Position numbers and translations under genes: made by a program. Below, piece after piece: positions 34,022 through 42,633 of a DNA stretch of 64,000 nt. Source of the DNA: Ilumatobacter coccineus YM16-304 (GTDB taxonomy: Bacteria > Actinomycetota > Acidimicrobiia > Acidimicrobiales > Ilumatobacteraceae); contig NC_020520.1 in NCBI RefSeq assembly GCF_000348785.1, positions 1,612,001-1,676,000 of the forward strand, given 5' to 3'. Numbering within the stretch: the first letter of the stretch is position 1; the number at the start of each line of letters is the position of its first letter. The notes under the pieces were generated by a model. The model saw only the letters and a list, made by a program, of their open reading frames with translations. It did not search any database and was not told the DNA's origin.

Positions 34022-36136
34022 ATGAGATCACGAGATGCGGCGAACGGCGTCGCACGACGCCTCGCGCTGTCGGGTGCGGCCGTGTCGATGCTCGTGGCAG
34101 TTGCAGCGTGTGCCAGTCCCGTGCCGACAGACGGAGCCGACTCGGTTCCGCCGCCTGAGCTCGTGGCACCGAACGACGACGAGCGCCAACTCGATCCGGT
34201 CGCGGGTGATCTGGTCGTCAGCCTTGCTCGCCAGCTGGGCCGCGGGCGTGCGCTGCACGCCGCAGTGCACGGCGATCTCATCGTCGTCGCCACCACGCTC
34301 GGGCTCGTCGCCGGATCGCCCTCCGACGGATACGCGGAGATTTCGGCGACGACGAACGGCGAGACGCGGAACGTGCAGATCGCCCCAGACGAGCAGACAG
34401 CACTGCAACTGTCGGCCGACCGCCTCGAGGTGTGGCGTCTGGGGCCCGGCCAGGATGGATTGCCGCCGGGGCCGACAGCCATGTTCGACGACGTCGTAGC
34501 CGCCGCATACGGATCGGATTCGAACGTGATCGTCGCCGGCCGTCGCAGCCTGCAGTTCGTGGCAAGCGACGGGACGGTGATCGATCAGTTCGACATCGAG
34601 CAGGATCGGGTGGTGCTCGCGGCAGCGATCGCTGACGATTCGGTGGTGGCCGCATTGTCGAGCCCTGATGGGCCGTTGGCCCTCGATTGGCAACGCGGGC
34701 AGGACCCGCTGGTGACGCCGATCGATCTGCCTGCTCAGACCGAGATCAGCGCGATTCGACCGGTGGGGGAGTCAGTGGTGGCGATGTCGTGGACCTCGGC
34801 AGACGACTCGTTCATCGGGTCCATTGGAATGTGGGACCTGCGCGATCGCGAGTTTCGGTGGACGGTCGACTCCGGCACGCCCGATTCGCCCTGGGACGTT
34901 GCGGCTGACGGGAGCGCCTTTGTCGCGGCGAACGGTGAACTGCGCATCGTCGATCCCGACGGAAGCGAATCGTCGGTCCGCCTGTCGAGCTCGCAGCGAG
35001 TTCGCTGGCTCCTGGCATCGGCGAGCGGCGAGAGTAGCCGTGTACGAGTGGTGTACGCCGAGGGGTCGAGCGAGGTGCTCGGACAGACGGGCGAGTCGAT
35101 CGCCCAACTCGACGGATTGGGGCTGCCCATCACCGCGATATCGCACGCGTCAGACGGGTCGGTCCTGACCGTCGATCTGTACGGAAGCATCGAGCGACGG
35201 ACACCCGATGGCGAGATCGTGGATCGGTTCGACGACTTCGTCGCTGCGACCGTCAACGATGTCGCGATCTCTCGTACGGGATCGATCGCCTCAGCATCGG
35301 CAAACGGCACCGTTCGTGTCGACGACTCGGCCGCGCGCACCACCCGGCTCGAGCACCCGGAAGGCAATGTCGACACCGTCGGATTCTCCGACGACGGCGA
35401 CCGCCTCGTGTCCGGCGTCGGGCAGCGGCGGTCGGCGCTCGCCTACGACGACACGGTGGTCATCTGGAATGTCGATCGCGACGAGCGGGTCGCGTCGACT
35501 GTGGCCGAGGCAGAGGACGTCAACGGGTGCTCGTTCTTCCGAAACGTGGTTCGCTTCGCTCCGGGCGGATCGTTCATCGTGGCGACCTCGCACGACTTCA
35601 CGGTCACCGTGCTCGACGCCCAGACCGCCGACACGGTCCACGTTCTGCCGCCCCAGGCCAGCGGGATCCTCGACCTCGACATCGCTGCGGACGGTTCCAT
35701 TCTGGTCACCGTCGCCGACGACGGAGTGTTGCGCGTTTGGGATCTCGAGTCCTACGAACTGGTTGCATCGCACAGGGTGCCCGACGGAGGGGCTCGGAAC
35801 GTGGCGGTGCTACCGGGCGCCGACGTCGCAATCGTTGGTGATCTGCTCGGCCGGGTGCAGAGGATCGATCTCCGAACCGGAGAGATGTCGGCACCGTTCG
35901 AGGGAGAAAAGCTGCGTACGGCGGAAATCGCGGTGTCGCCCGACGGGAAGCTGATCGCCGCTGGCACCGCGGATTCTCTGGTGAACATCTGGTCGGTCGC
36001 CGACGGTCGACTCGTGGCGTCAGCGAACGGACACCAGGGAGCTGTCCAGACGGCCGCTTTCGGCGACGACGGGCAGACGCTGGTCACCGGCTCTCAGGAT
36101 GGGACGACGATCGTGTGGCGGCTCGAAGCGAGATGA
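34022..36136 (+). CDS. WD40-like beta-propeller lipoprotein
   Basis: 704 residues. An Arg-rich start and hydrophobic segment lead to a lipobox (MLVAVAACASP), so it is exported and lipid-anchored. The rest is beta-rich with repeated blade segments; the C-terminal half shows clear WD40-type blades (FSDDGDRLVSG, TVVIWNVDRDE, LRVWDLESYELVA, ISPDGK-like VSPDGKLIAAGTADSLVNIW, GDDGQTLVTGSQDGTTIVW). It is probably a scaffold or sensor at the outer membrane face; partners are unknown. ATG 34022 was chosen because it gives a proper lipoprotein signal; a CAGAAT hexamer lies 7 nt upstream, a weaker leaderless signal. Confidence 0.75.
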   Translation: MRSRDAANGVARRLALSGAAVSMLVAVAACASPVPTDGADSVPPPELVAPNDDERQLDPVAGDLVVSLARQLGRGRALHAAVHGDLIVVATTLGLVAGSPSDGYAEISATTNGETRNVQIAPDEQTALQLSADRLEVWRLGPGQDGLPPGPTAMFDDVVAAAYGSDSNVIVAGRRSLQFVASDGTVIDQFDIEQDRVVLAAAIADDSVVAALSSPDGPLALDWQRGQDPLVTPIDLPAQTEISAIRPVGESVVAMSWTSADDSFIGSIGMWDLRDREFRWTVDSGTPDSPWDVAADGSAFVAANGELRIVDPDGSESSVRLSSSQRVRWLLASASGESSRVRVVYAEGSSEVLGQTGESIAQLDGLGLPITAISHASDGSVLTVDLYGSIERRTPDGEIVDRFDDFVAATVNDVAISRTGSIASASANGTVRVDDSAARTTRLEHPEGNVDTVGFSDDGDRLVSGVGQRRSALAYDDTVVIWNVDRDERVASTVAEAEDVNGCSFFRNVVRFAPGGSFIVATSHDFTVTVLDAQTADTVHVLPPQASGILDLDIAADGSILVTVADDGVLRVWDLESYELVASHRVPDGGARNVAVLPGADVAIVGDLLGRVQRIDLRTGEMSAPFEGEKLRTAEIAVSPDGKLIAAGTADSLVNIWSVADGRLVASANGHQGAVQTAAFGDDGQTLVTGSQDGTTIVWRLEAR

Positions 36137-36156
36137 CGCAGCAGGAACGCGAGTGG

Positions 36157-36672
36157 TCAGAGCGTGAGGGTGTCGAGGATCTGGTCGAACGCGACGTCGG
36201 CGTAGGTGAGCATCTCGTCGTCGGTGCGGTCTTGGATCGGATGCGGCGTGAACACGCGCGCGACGGCCGGGAAGCCGAGTGACGCCGACTGCTTGGCGGC
36301 GGCGTCGACGAACTGGTCGGACGCGACGAACATCGCCGGGATGCCACGCAATTCGAGATCGTTGATGTCGTGCACACTGCACGACGTGCAACTGCCTCAA
36401 TCGGCCAAGGCTTCGATGACCACCTGACACTCGGTGGCGATCTGGTGGCGCAGGTCGACCGGCGCCGGCTTGGCGAAGGTCGGCTTCGCGTAGCGCTTCA
36501 CGTTGGCGCCGATGCCGACGAGTCGTTCTTCGATCCGGTCGAGGAAGACGTCGCCGCGCGGCTTGGAGATGTCGAGCAGGCCGACGGTGAGTCCTTCGAG
36601 CGAGCTCGGGCGGGCGAGACGCTCACGTTCGACGACGTTGCGTTCGCTGGTCGGATCGAGCACGTTGGTCAT
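36157..36672 (-). CDS. UGSC-family selenoprotein (in-frame TGA read as selenocysteine)
   Basis: The frame runs from ATG 36672 through TGA at 36397-36399 to a TGA at 36157-36159, giving 171 residues with the first TGA at codon 92. Around it the sequence reads EALAD-[TGA]-GSCTSCSVHD, i.e. U-G-S-C, the motif that names the UGSC (seleno)protein family as I recall it. Both sides are coding-like and continue one fold (GLTVGLLDISKPRGDVFLDR before; RGIPAMFVASDQFVDAAAKQ after). A perfect 8-bp hairpin begins 11 nt after the TGA. Sec plus the following Cys suggest a redox centre. It lies 9 bp after the thioredoxin-fused gene in the same operon. A plain nonsense mutation is the alternative. Confidence 0.82.
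36367..36399 (-). promoter_or_regulatory. Selenocysteine codon and bSECIS-like hairpin
   Basis: The in-frame TGA occupies 36397-36399. Reading the minus strand, 11 nt follow and then GTCGTGCA, loop GTG, TGCACGAC (36385-36367), an exact 8-bp stem. The loop begins about 19 nt after the TGA, close to the distance in bacterial SECIS elements that bind SelB, and contains G and U as expected. Confidence 0.75.
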
Positions 36673-36681
36673 GCTGCCAAC

Positions 36682-38157
36682 CTAGTACCGCACGGCCCGC
36701 GTGACCGGCTTGGAGCCCTTGTCGCCGTTGAGCCACCCGGCGATGATCTGCGAGAACAACCCGGCACCGCCACCGGCGTACGCAAGCATCAGACCGCCGG
36801 GCCGGAACTTCGGCAGCGACTCGGCCGTGCCGAACGCCTCCGGCACCCCCTCGGCGACGCCGTGCGCGCCACGGACGAGCTCGCTTCCGGGGCTGTTGAG
36901 GTGCTCGTAGATGCCGGCGATGATCTGCTCACGGCTCCATCCGGCGTCGGCGAAGACTCGAGCGTGTTCGGGCCCCATGACGAGGATCGCGTCGAACATC
37001 ATGATGAGCTTCGGGTGCTGCACGGCCTGGAGACGCATGGCGAGCGACCGGGTGAGCGACTCCGGTGTTCGCGAGAGCTGATCGACGAACCCCTGTGGGG
37101 CTTCCCCGGCGAACACCGTCACGGCGTCGACGCCCGGGTCGATGCCGTGCTCGACGGCCAGCGTGCCGTACGGCGAGGTGTCGTCGGCCTCCGCGAAGCA
37201 GAAGCTGATCTTCGCCGGACTGCCGTGCGTGGCCCGGTCGATGTCGCCGGGGATGCCCCCACCGAAGTTGCGGACGACGAGTTGCAGCGCCCGCCCGATC
37301 GTGAGGTTGGCCCGGTTCCCTTGACCGAGGACGTTGCCGCCCGAGTTCATCCCGATCGCACGCGTGCCCGGACCGCTGCACACCAGGACGGGGCTGACCG
37401 GCATGGTCGTACAGAGCAGGCCGTGCATGTTGAACTCGTCGTTGCATGCGGCCTCGATCGCGGTGAGCACCCAGGGCAGGTACTCGGGTTTGCATCCGGC
37501 CATCACCGCCGAGATCGCCACCTTCTCGACCGTGATCTCGTCGAGGTCGGGCGGAATCACCGCGACGATGTCGCCGGGCGCCCGCGTGGTTCCTTCGAGC
37601 ATCGCCAGGACTCGTTCCTCGGTGGGTGGGACGACGGGGAGTCCGTCGGTCCAGCCGCGAGCGAACATCATCTCCATCACGTCTTCGGCGTCGGCGACCT
37701 CGACGCGACGCGCGGTGAGCACCCCGCCGTCGAACTTGACGCGCAGGCCGTCGACCAGGTCGGGATCGACCGACAGTGATCCACACCCCGGACGCATGGG
37801 TGGGAGATCTGGGCCGAGTCCGTCGACACCGGTGATCTCCTCCCACGCCGTGCGCAGCCATCCGACCGTTCGGGCGACCTCGGCGCCGTCGACGATCTTG
37901 ATCACGGTCGGCACGGTCTCGATGTCGTGGTGCCAACTGAACTCGAGTTCGGTGTCGTCGATCGGCGTGGGTGACGACGGGAACGCCGGGTCGTCTTGCG
38001 TGTACACGGCGAGCTCGCGACCGGCTCCGAGCGACCCGTCGAGCTGAGCCAGTACGGGAGCGACGGTTCGGCACGTCTCGCAGTCACGTTTGACGACGAT
38101 CACGAATCCGTCCTGGATCGGGAACGGGCTGCTGCTGGTGCTGGTGGTGTCGGTCAT
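36682..38157 (-). CDS. Thioredoxin-domain fusion protein, probable partner of the UGSC selenoprotein
   Basis: 491 residues. Residues 15-110 form a thioredoxin-like domain: FVIVVKRDCETCRTVAPV (CxxC at 26-29) and the cis-proline segment IETVPTVIKIVDG. From about residue 150 a large second domain begins with ARGWTDGLPVVPPTEERV and continues with AVMAGCKPEYLPWVLTAIEA, NMHGLLCTTMPVSP and IGMNSGGNVLGQGNRAN. I associate 'DGLPVVPPT' proteins with UGSC neighbourhoods, but the reaction is unknown to me. The gene overlaps the hydrolase upstream (ATGA) and ends 9 bp before the selenoprotein. A thiol/selenol relay between the two products is inferred. Confidence 0.72.
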   Translation of the reverse strand: MTDTTSTSSSPFPIQDGFVIVVKRDCETCRTVAPVLAQLDGSLGAGRELAVYTQDDPAFPSSPTPIDDTELEFSWHHDIETVPTVIKIVDGAEVARTVGWLRTAWEEITGVDGLGPDLPPMRPGCGSLSVDPDLVDGLRVKFDGGVLTARRVEVADAEDVMEMMFARGWTDGLPVVPPTEERVLAMLEGTTRAPGDIVAVIPPDLDEITVEKVAISAVMAGCKPEYLPWVLTAIEAACNDEFNMHGLLCTTMPVSPVLVCSGPGTRAIGMNSGGNVLGQGNRANLTIGRALQLVVRNFGGGIPGDIDRATHGSPAKISFCFAEADDTSPYGTLAVEHGIDPGVDAVTVFAGEAPQGFVDQLSRTPESLTRSLAMRLQAVQHPKLIMMFDAILVMGPEHARVFADAGWSREQIIAGIYEHLNSPGSELVRGAHGVAEGVPEAFGTAESLPKFRPGGLMLAYAGGGAGLFSQIIAGWLNGDKGSKPVTRAVRY

Positions 38158-39053
38158 GCGAGAAACTCCACGATGAGATCGTTGACGGTGTCGGGTTGTT
38201 CGAGTTGGAGGAAGTGAGCGGCGTCGGCGACGGTCTCGAAGCGGACGTGTTCGCCGGCTTCGGCCTGAGCGATGGCGGCGACCTCGATGCCGATGCAGCC
38301 GTCGTGCTCACCGTGCAGGTAGAGCATCGGTTGGGCCGGGATGGCCTGGGTGGCGGCCTGCGCCTCGGCGAGATCGTCGCGGAGGCCGACGCCGCCCAGC
38401 GTTGCTCGGTAGTACCCGATCGCTGCCGCCAGGTTGGCGGGTTCGCGCAACGCCGCTTTGACGTGCGGGAGGTCGACCGATGCGTCGTAGCCGGGCGACC
38501 AGTCGTTCCAGATCATGTCGATGAACGCCAGGTCGTCGGCTGGCACGACGAGGTCGGCGAGCGGGTGCTGGAAGAAGAACATGTACCAACTGCGCTTGAG
38601 CTGCGCGGTGTCGGTGAGGAAGGCGGTGCCGAGAGCGCTGCCCGGTGGCACGGCCATGCCGATCACCTTCGCCCAGCGCGACGGTTCGAGTGCAGCTGCG
38701 CCGTAGACGATCGGCGCGCCCCAGTCGTGGCCGATCAGCACGGCGCGTTCGTCTGCGCCGAGATGCTCGTGCAGCGCGATCAGGTCTGCCGACGACGCTG
38801 CCGTTTGCACGCATCCATCGTCGGGGACCCCACTCGGCGCGTAGCCACGGAGGAACGGAGCGGCGACTCGGTAGCCGGCAGCGGTCAACCGGGGGAGCAG
38901 GTGGCGCCACGTCTGCGGCGAATCGGGGAACCCGTGGGCACACACGACGAGCGGACGAGCCCGATCGTCGATGTGTTCCCCGGCCAGGAACGAGATCGAG
39001 GTGCCGTCGAAACTGTCGAAGCGGAGCGGCTCCGTGGCGATCGGGTCGGTCAT
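38154..39053 (-). CDS. Alpha/beta hydrolase, epoxide-hydrolase/haloalkane-dehalogenase-like
   Basis: 299 residues. The oxyanion segment is VCAHGFPDSPQTWRHLLPRL, the nucleophile elbow LIGHDWGAPIVYGAA puts Asp at the nucleophile position (as in epoxide hydrolases, not Ser esterases), the acid lies in YLHGEHDGCIG and the His in VADAAHFLQLEQPD. It therefore probably opens an epoxide or removes a halide by an ester intermediate. It heads a three-gene operon with the thioredoxin fusion and the selenoprotein, so the three may act on one substrate. Predicted leaderless: TACGGT (39060-39065) ends 6 nt before ATG. Confidence 0.83.
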   Translation of the reverse strand: MTDPIATEPLRFDSFDGTSISFLAGEHIDDRARPLVVCAHGFPDSPQTWRHLLPRLTAAGYRVAAPFLRGYAPSGVPDDGCVQTAASSADLIALHEHLGADERAVLIGHDWGAPIVYGAAALEPSRWAKVIGMAVPPGSALGTAFLTDTAQLKRSWYMFFFQHPLADLVVPADDLAFIDMIWNDWSPGYDASVDLPHVKAALREPANLAAAIGYYRATLGGVGLRDDLAEAQAATQAIPAQPMLYLHGEHDGCIGIEVAAIAQAEAGEHVRFETVADAAHFLQLEQPDTVNDLIVEFLA

Positions 39054-39218
39054 GCCCGCACCGTAGTCAGCACGACACCGACGGGTGCTCTCGAGCGGCG
39101 GTCACGACCGAACGTGTCTGACGGGAGTCACATCCGTCGACCTTGCGGTTTGGGCCGCGAGCGGGCCTACCATTCACGAATCAGGGGGAATGCAGATCTT
39201 CGGCCCGCGTCGAGCGGG
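39054..39218. promoter_or_regulatory. Divergent promoter region with an overlapping upstream ORF
   Basis: Minus strand: TACGGT (39060-39065) for the hydrolase. Plus strand: TACCAT (39168-39173) predicts transcription from about 39180. The first ATG met is 39190 (preceded by AGGGGGA), which opens a 12-codon frame MQIFGPRRAGCP ending at 39228; the metallo-hydrolase ATG at 39219 lies inside it in another frame. Confidence 0.35.
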
Positions 39219-40097
39219 ATGTCCGTGACTTTTCACGGCGTGCGCGGCTCCACGCCCTGTCACGGCCCCGAGATCGTCAGGTACGGCGGAAACACCTCGT
39301 GCGTGTCACTCGACATCGCCGGCGTCGAGCCCATCCTGTTCGATCTGGGCACGGGTCTCCGCTACTTCGGCGCCGGGCAGCCGGCCGACCAGCCGTTCAC
39401 CGGCACCTGCCTGCTGAGCCATCTCCACTGGGACCACATCCAGGGCATCCCGTTCTTCACCCCGCTGTTGCGAGATGGTTCGGAGGTCGCGGTGTACGCA
39501 CCCGAGCAACTCGACGGACTCAGCGTCGAGCAGGTGTTCGCCGACACGATCAAGCCGCCACTCTTTCCCGTCGACTTGGCGCTGCTGCCTGGCACGGTGC
39601 GGTTCCACGAGATCCTCAACAGTGACTTCACGCTGGTCGAGGGCAGCGATTCGACGCCGCGCATCGACGTGAAAGCTCGCCAGATTCCGCACGTGGGTAA
39701 CACGGTCGGCTACCGGGTCGAGTGCAACGGCGCATCGGTCGCGTACCTGAGCGACCACCAGATGCCGTGCGACGGGTCGCTGACGGCGTCGGAGGGCGCG
39801 CTCGAACTGTGCGCAGGCGCCGATCTGATCATCCACGACGCCCAGTTCACCCCCGACGAGTTCGTCGGGAAGTGCGATTGGGGACACTGCACCATCGACT
39901 ACGCGGTGTGGTTGGCGGTCGAGTCGGGAGCGAAGCGGCTCGCGCTCTTCCATCACGACCCGAGCCATCACGACGACGAACTCGACGAGTTGTTCGACGC
40001 AGCGATCGCGAGTGGCGCCCGACAGGGCCTCGACGTGTTCGGTGCCCGCGAAGGCCAGACCGTCGTGGTCGACGGCGCGGCTACCGCCACGTCGTAG
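39219..40097 (+). CDS. Metallo-beta-lactamase-fold hydrolase
   Basis: 292 residues. The metal-binding signature HLHWDHIQGIPFF (HxHxDH) is near residue 69, with further ligands in IPHVGNTVGYRVE, ISDHQ-like YLSDHQMPCDG and FHHDPSHHDDEL. The N-terminus VTFHGVRGSTPCHGPEIVRY resembles the phnP/RNase-Z-like and cyclic-di-nucleotide/phosphodiesterase branch of the family ('RGS.P.p' start). Substrate unknown. ATG 39219 begins the conserved strand; the open frame reaches much farther upstream but without similarity. Confidence 0.8.
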   Translation: MSVTFHGVRGSTPCHGPEIVRYGGNTSCVSLDIAGVEPILFDLGTGLRYFGAGQPADQPFTGTCLLSHLHWDHIQGIPFFTPLLRDGSEVAVYAPEQLDGLSVEQVFADTIKPPLFPVDLALLPGTVRFHEILNSDFTLVEGSDSTPRIDVKARQIPHVGNTVGYRVECNGASVAYLSDHQMPCDGSLTASEGALELCAGADLIIHDAQFTPDEFVGKCDWGHCTIDYAVWLAVESGAKRLALFHHDPSHHDDELDELFDAAIASGARQGLDVFGAREGQTVVVDGAATATS

Positions 40098-40110
40098 TCG
40101 CGAGGCGTCG

Positions 40111-40488
40111 GTGGACATCGCGAGAATCGTCGCCGCGGTCGTCGTGGGTGGTGCGTTTCTCGTCGCTGGTGCGTCGAAGCTCGCCGCTCGCGATGCGTGG
40201 GCGTCACAGGCTCGGGGCCTCGGAGCGCCGTCGCTCAGCATCCCGGTGATGCCGTGGGTCGAACTCGTGATCGGCGCCGCACTCGTCGCCCAGTTCGCCC
40301 GCCAGCTGTTCGCCGTGGCGGCGCTCGTGCTGCTCGTCGCGTTCACCGTGCTGATCGTCGTGCGGCTGCGCGCCGGACAGCGGCCACCGTGTGCGTGCTT
40401 CGGCGCGTGGTCGGCGAAGCCGATCGGTGTGGGTCACGTCGCTCGAAACCTCGCGCTGTTGGCCGCTGCGGCGATCGCCGCCACCTGA
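40111..40488 (+). CDS. MauE/DoxX-like four-helix membrane protein
   Basis: 125 residues with four hydrophobic segments: IARIVAAVVVGGAFLVAGAS, VMPWVELVIGAALVAQ, LFAVAALVLLVAFTVLIVV and HVARNLALLAAAAIAA. The PPCACFGAWSAK loop with two Cys between helices 3 and 4 and the following 'VARN' are typical of MauE-type proteins, which assist electron transfer or disulfide handling at the membrane. GTG 40111 lies 13 bp after the metallo-hydrolase stop, with GAGG upstream. Confidence 0.75.
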   Translation: MDIARIVAAVVVGGAFLVAGASKLAARDAWASQARGLGAPSLSIPVMPWVELVIGAALVAQFARQLFAVAALVLLVAFTVLIVVRLRAGQRPPCACFGAWSAKPIGVGHVARNLALLAAAAIAAT

Positions 40489-40515
40489 GCGACTCGGGTC
40501 GCTCTCGCGGCGTAC

Positions 40516-42591
40516 TCAGGTGGTCGCGAGCAGGAAGGCGAGGGTGCGGGCCTCGTCTCGCCAGGCGTCGTAACGACCGGTCGGTCCGCCGTGTCCGGCG
40601 TCCATCTCGGTCCGCAGCACGATCGGGGCGTCGCCGGTGGTCACGTCACGGAGCCGGGCCACCCACTTGGCGGGTTCGTGCACGCTGACTCGCGGGTCGT
40701 TGAGGCCGGCGGTGGCGTAGAGCGCCGGGTAGTCGGCGGGCACCGTGTTGTCGTAGGGGGAGTAGGAGAGCATCGCCGACGCGAAGGGCTCCGTTCGCGG
40801 GTCGCCCCACTCCTCCCACTCCGTCACCGTGAGCGGCAGCGACGGGTCGCTCATCGTGTTGACGATGTCGACGAACGGCACCTCTGCCACCACCGACGCG
40901 TAGAGGTCGGGTCGCTGGGTCATGCACGCGGCGACGAGCAGCCCACCGGCGGACCCGCCGCGGATCGCCAACCGGTCCGGTGCGACCACTCCCGTGGCGA
41001 CGAGGTGTTCGCTACTCGCGATCATGTCGTCGAACGTGTGCTGCTTGTGTTCGAGCTTGCCGTCGAGGTACCACTGCCGGCCCAGCTCGCCGCCGCCCCG
41101 AGGGTGAGCGAGGGCCCAGACGTAGCCGCGGTCGAGGAGCGACAGCCGGGCCACCGAGAACCACGGCGGGAGCGAGGCCTCGTACGACCCGTAGCCGTAG
41201 AGACAGCCGGGCGCGGTGCCGTCGACCGGCGTGTCGACGTGGCGGACGATGTCGATGGGCACCGCGGTGCCGTCGGCCGACTCGGCCCACATCCGACTCG
41301 CGACGTAGTCACCCAGTTCGATGTTCGGGGTCGGGAGCCGGCGCAGCAGCGTGCGTTCGCCGGTGACGACGTCTTCGTCGTACAGCGTCGGGGGCGAGGT
41401 GAGCGACTGCGTTCCGAAGCGCAACGTGGTGGTCGACCACTCCGGGTTGGCCGACGGATTGACGTCGTGGGGTTCGGGGCCGAGGTCGATCAAGCGTTCG
41501 GTGCCGTCGCGGAACAAGAGGCGCAGGCGCGGCTGCGCGGCCGCCCATTCGTGGATGAGGAGATGATCGGCGAACGCTTCGCAACCGAGAATCCGGCGTC
41601 CGGACTCACCCGCCACGAGTTCGGTCCAGCTCGTGGGGTGGGTCCAGTCGGCGTCGATCGACGCTTCGAGGATGCGGAAGTCGACGGCGCCGTCGTTGGT
41701 CACCATCACGAACCGGTCGCCCCAGTGGTCGATCTGGTACTCGACGTCGTCGCGGCGTTCGAGCACGACGGTGGGCGTGATCAGCGGCATGGCGCTGGGG
41801 ATGAGCCGGACCTCGGCGCTGGTCTGACTGCCGGAGTGGATCACGATCCACTCGTCGGAACGGGTCTCTCCGACCTGCACGAAGAAGCGTTCGTCGGACT
41901 CCTGATACACCAGGGTGTCGTCGTCGCTGGTCGCGTCGCCGACGGTGTGTCGCCAGACCTGGAAGGGGCGTTGTTGCTCGTCGGGGCGCACGTAGAACAG
42001 CACGCTGCCGTCGGCCGACCAGGCGGTGCCGGCGTGGGCGACGTCGTGGATCACGTCGTCGAGTTCGGACGAGGTGCCGTCGTCGGCGATGGTCCTGATG
42101 CGCAGCGTGTAGCGCTCGTCGCCGGCGGTGTCGGTCGACCAGGCGAAGTGCGAGTGATCGTGCGAGGCGTCGAACGCACCGAGGTCGAAGTAGTCGTGAC
42201 CGTCGGCTTCGACGTTCTCGTCGAGCAGCAGATGCCGCGTGGCCGTGTCGGCGCTCGGACCGCGGTGGTGCCGGGGATAGGAGGCGCCTTCCTCGGTCGT
42301 GGTGACGTACCACCAGCCACCGTTGAACACCGGCGTCGACATGTCGGTTTCGCGGACTCTCGACTTGATCTCTCCGAAGATCGAGTCGATCGTGTCGGTG
42401 TGCTGGGCGAACCAGCCGTCGGCGTACGCGTTCTCGGCGGCGAGATGGGCATGCAGCTCCGGGTCGTCGACGTCTCGCATCCAGGCGTAGTCGTCGTCGA
42501 CCTCGCCGGTCGGCCGGTGCCACGTGTGTGGGCGCCGGGGCGCGCTGGGTGCTGTGACGTTGGTCGCTGGGGCTGAATCAGGCGTGCTCAC
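40516..42591 (-). CDS. ptrB: Oligopeptidase B (S9 prolyl oligopeptidase family)
   Basis: 691 residues. An N-terminal beta-propeller (about residues 60-420) caps an alpha/beta hydrolase domain with catalytic Ser in AIRGGSAGGLLVAA, Asp in a later strand and His in EMDAGHGGPTGRYD. PRGGGELGRQWYLDGKL and GYGSYEASLPPWFS are standard oligopeptidase B segments. It cleaves short peptides after Lys/Arg in the cytoplasm. GTG 42591 was chosen because it begins just before the conserved PRRPHTWHRPTGEV start and TACATT (42601-42606) lies 9 nt upstream; the frame stays open another 800 bp but that part is antisense to ferredoxin and SufB genes. Confidence 0.9.
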   Translation of the reverse strand: MSTPDSAPATNVTAPSAPRRPHTWHRPTGEVDDDYAWMRDVDDPELHAHLAAENAYADGWFAQHTDTIDSIFGEIKSRVRETDMSTPVFNGGWWYVTTTEEGASYPRHHRGPSADTATRHLLLDENVEADGHDYFDLGAFDASHDHSHFAWSTDTAGDERYTLRIRTIADDGTSSELDDVIHDVAHAGTAWSADGSVLFYVRPDEQQRPFQVWRHTVGDATSDDDTLVYQESDERFFVQVGETRSDEWIVIHSGSQTSAEVRLIPSAMPLITPTVVLERRDDVEYQIDHWGDRFVMVTNDGAVDFRILEASIDADWTHPTSWTELVAGESGRRILGCEAFADHLLIHEWAAAQPRLRLLFRDGTERLIDLGPEPHDVNPSANPEWSTTTLRFGTQSLTSPPTLYDEDVVTGERTLLRRLPTPNIELGDYVASRMWAESADGTAVPIDIVRHVDTPVDGTAPGCLYGYGSYEASLPPWFSVARLSLLDRGYVWALAHPRGGGELGRQWYLDGKLEHKQHTFDDMIASSEHLVATGVVAPDRLAIRGGSAGGLLVAACMTQRPDLYASVVAEVPFVDIVNTMSDPSLPLTVTEWEEWGDPRTEPFASAMLSYSPYDNTVPADYPALYATAGLNDPRVSVHEPAKWVARLRDVTTGDAPIVLRTEMDAGHGGPTGRYDAWRDEARTLAFLLATT

Positions 42592-42633
42592 GGTCGAGCC
42601 AATGTAGGCGCACACCGGTACCGTTCCGCTTGC
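42592..42633. promoter_or_regulatory. Compact divergent promoter, oligopeptidase B / ferredoxin
   Basis: Only 42 bp long. TACATT (minus, 42601-42606) and TACCGT (plus, 42619-42624) each end 9 nt before the respective start codon, predicting transcripts with leaders of 2-3 nt at most. Confidence 0.45.

Noticed and set aside
36397-36672. A pseudogene or two separate small genes at the UGSC locus
   Set aside because: Both halves share one frame, the TGA sits in a U-G-S-C context and a SECIS-like hairpin follows at the right distance, so read-through as selenocysteine explains it better.
40591-42576. A 661-codon plus-strand open frame
   Set aside because: Antisense to oligopeptidase B; Val/Gly/Arg-rich shadow without recognisable domain.
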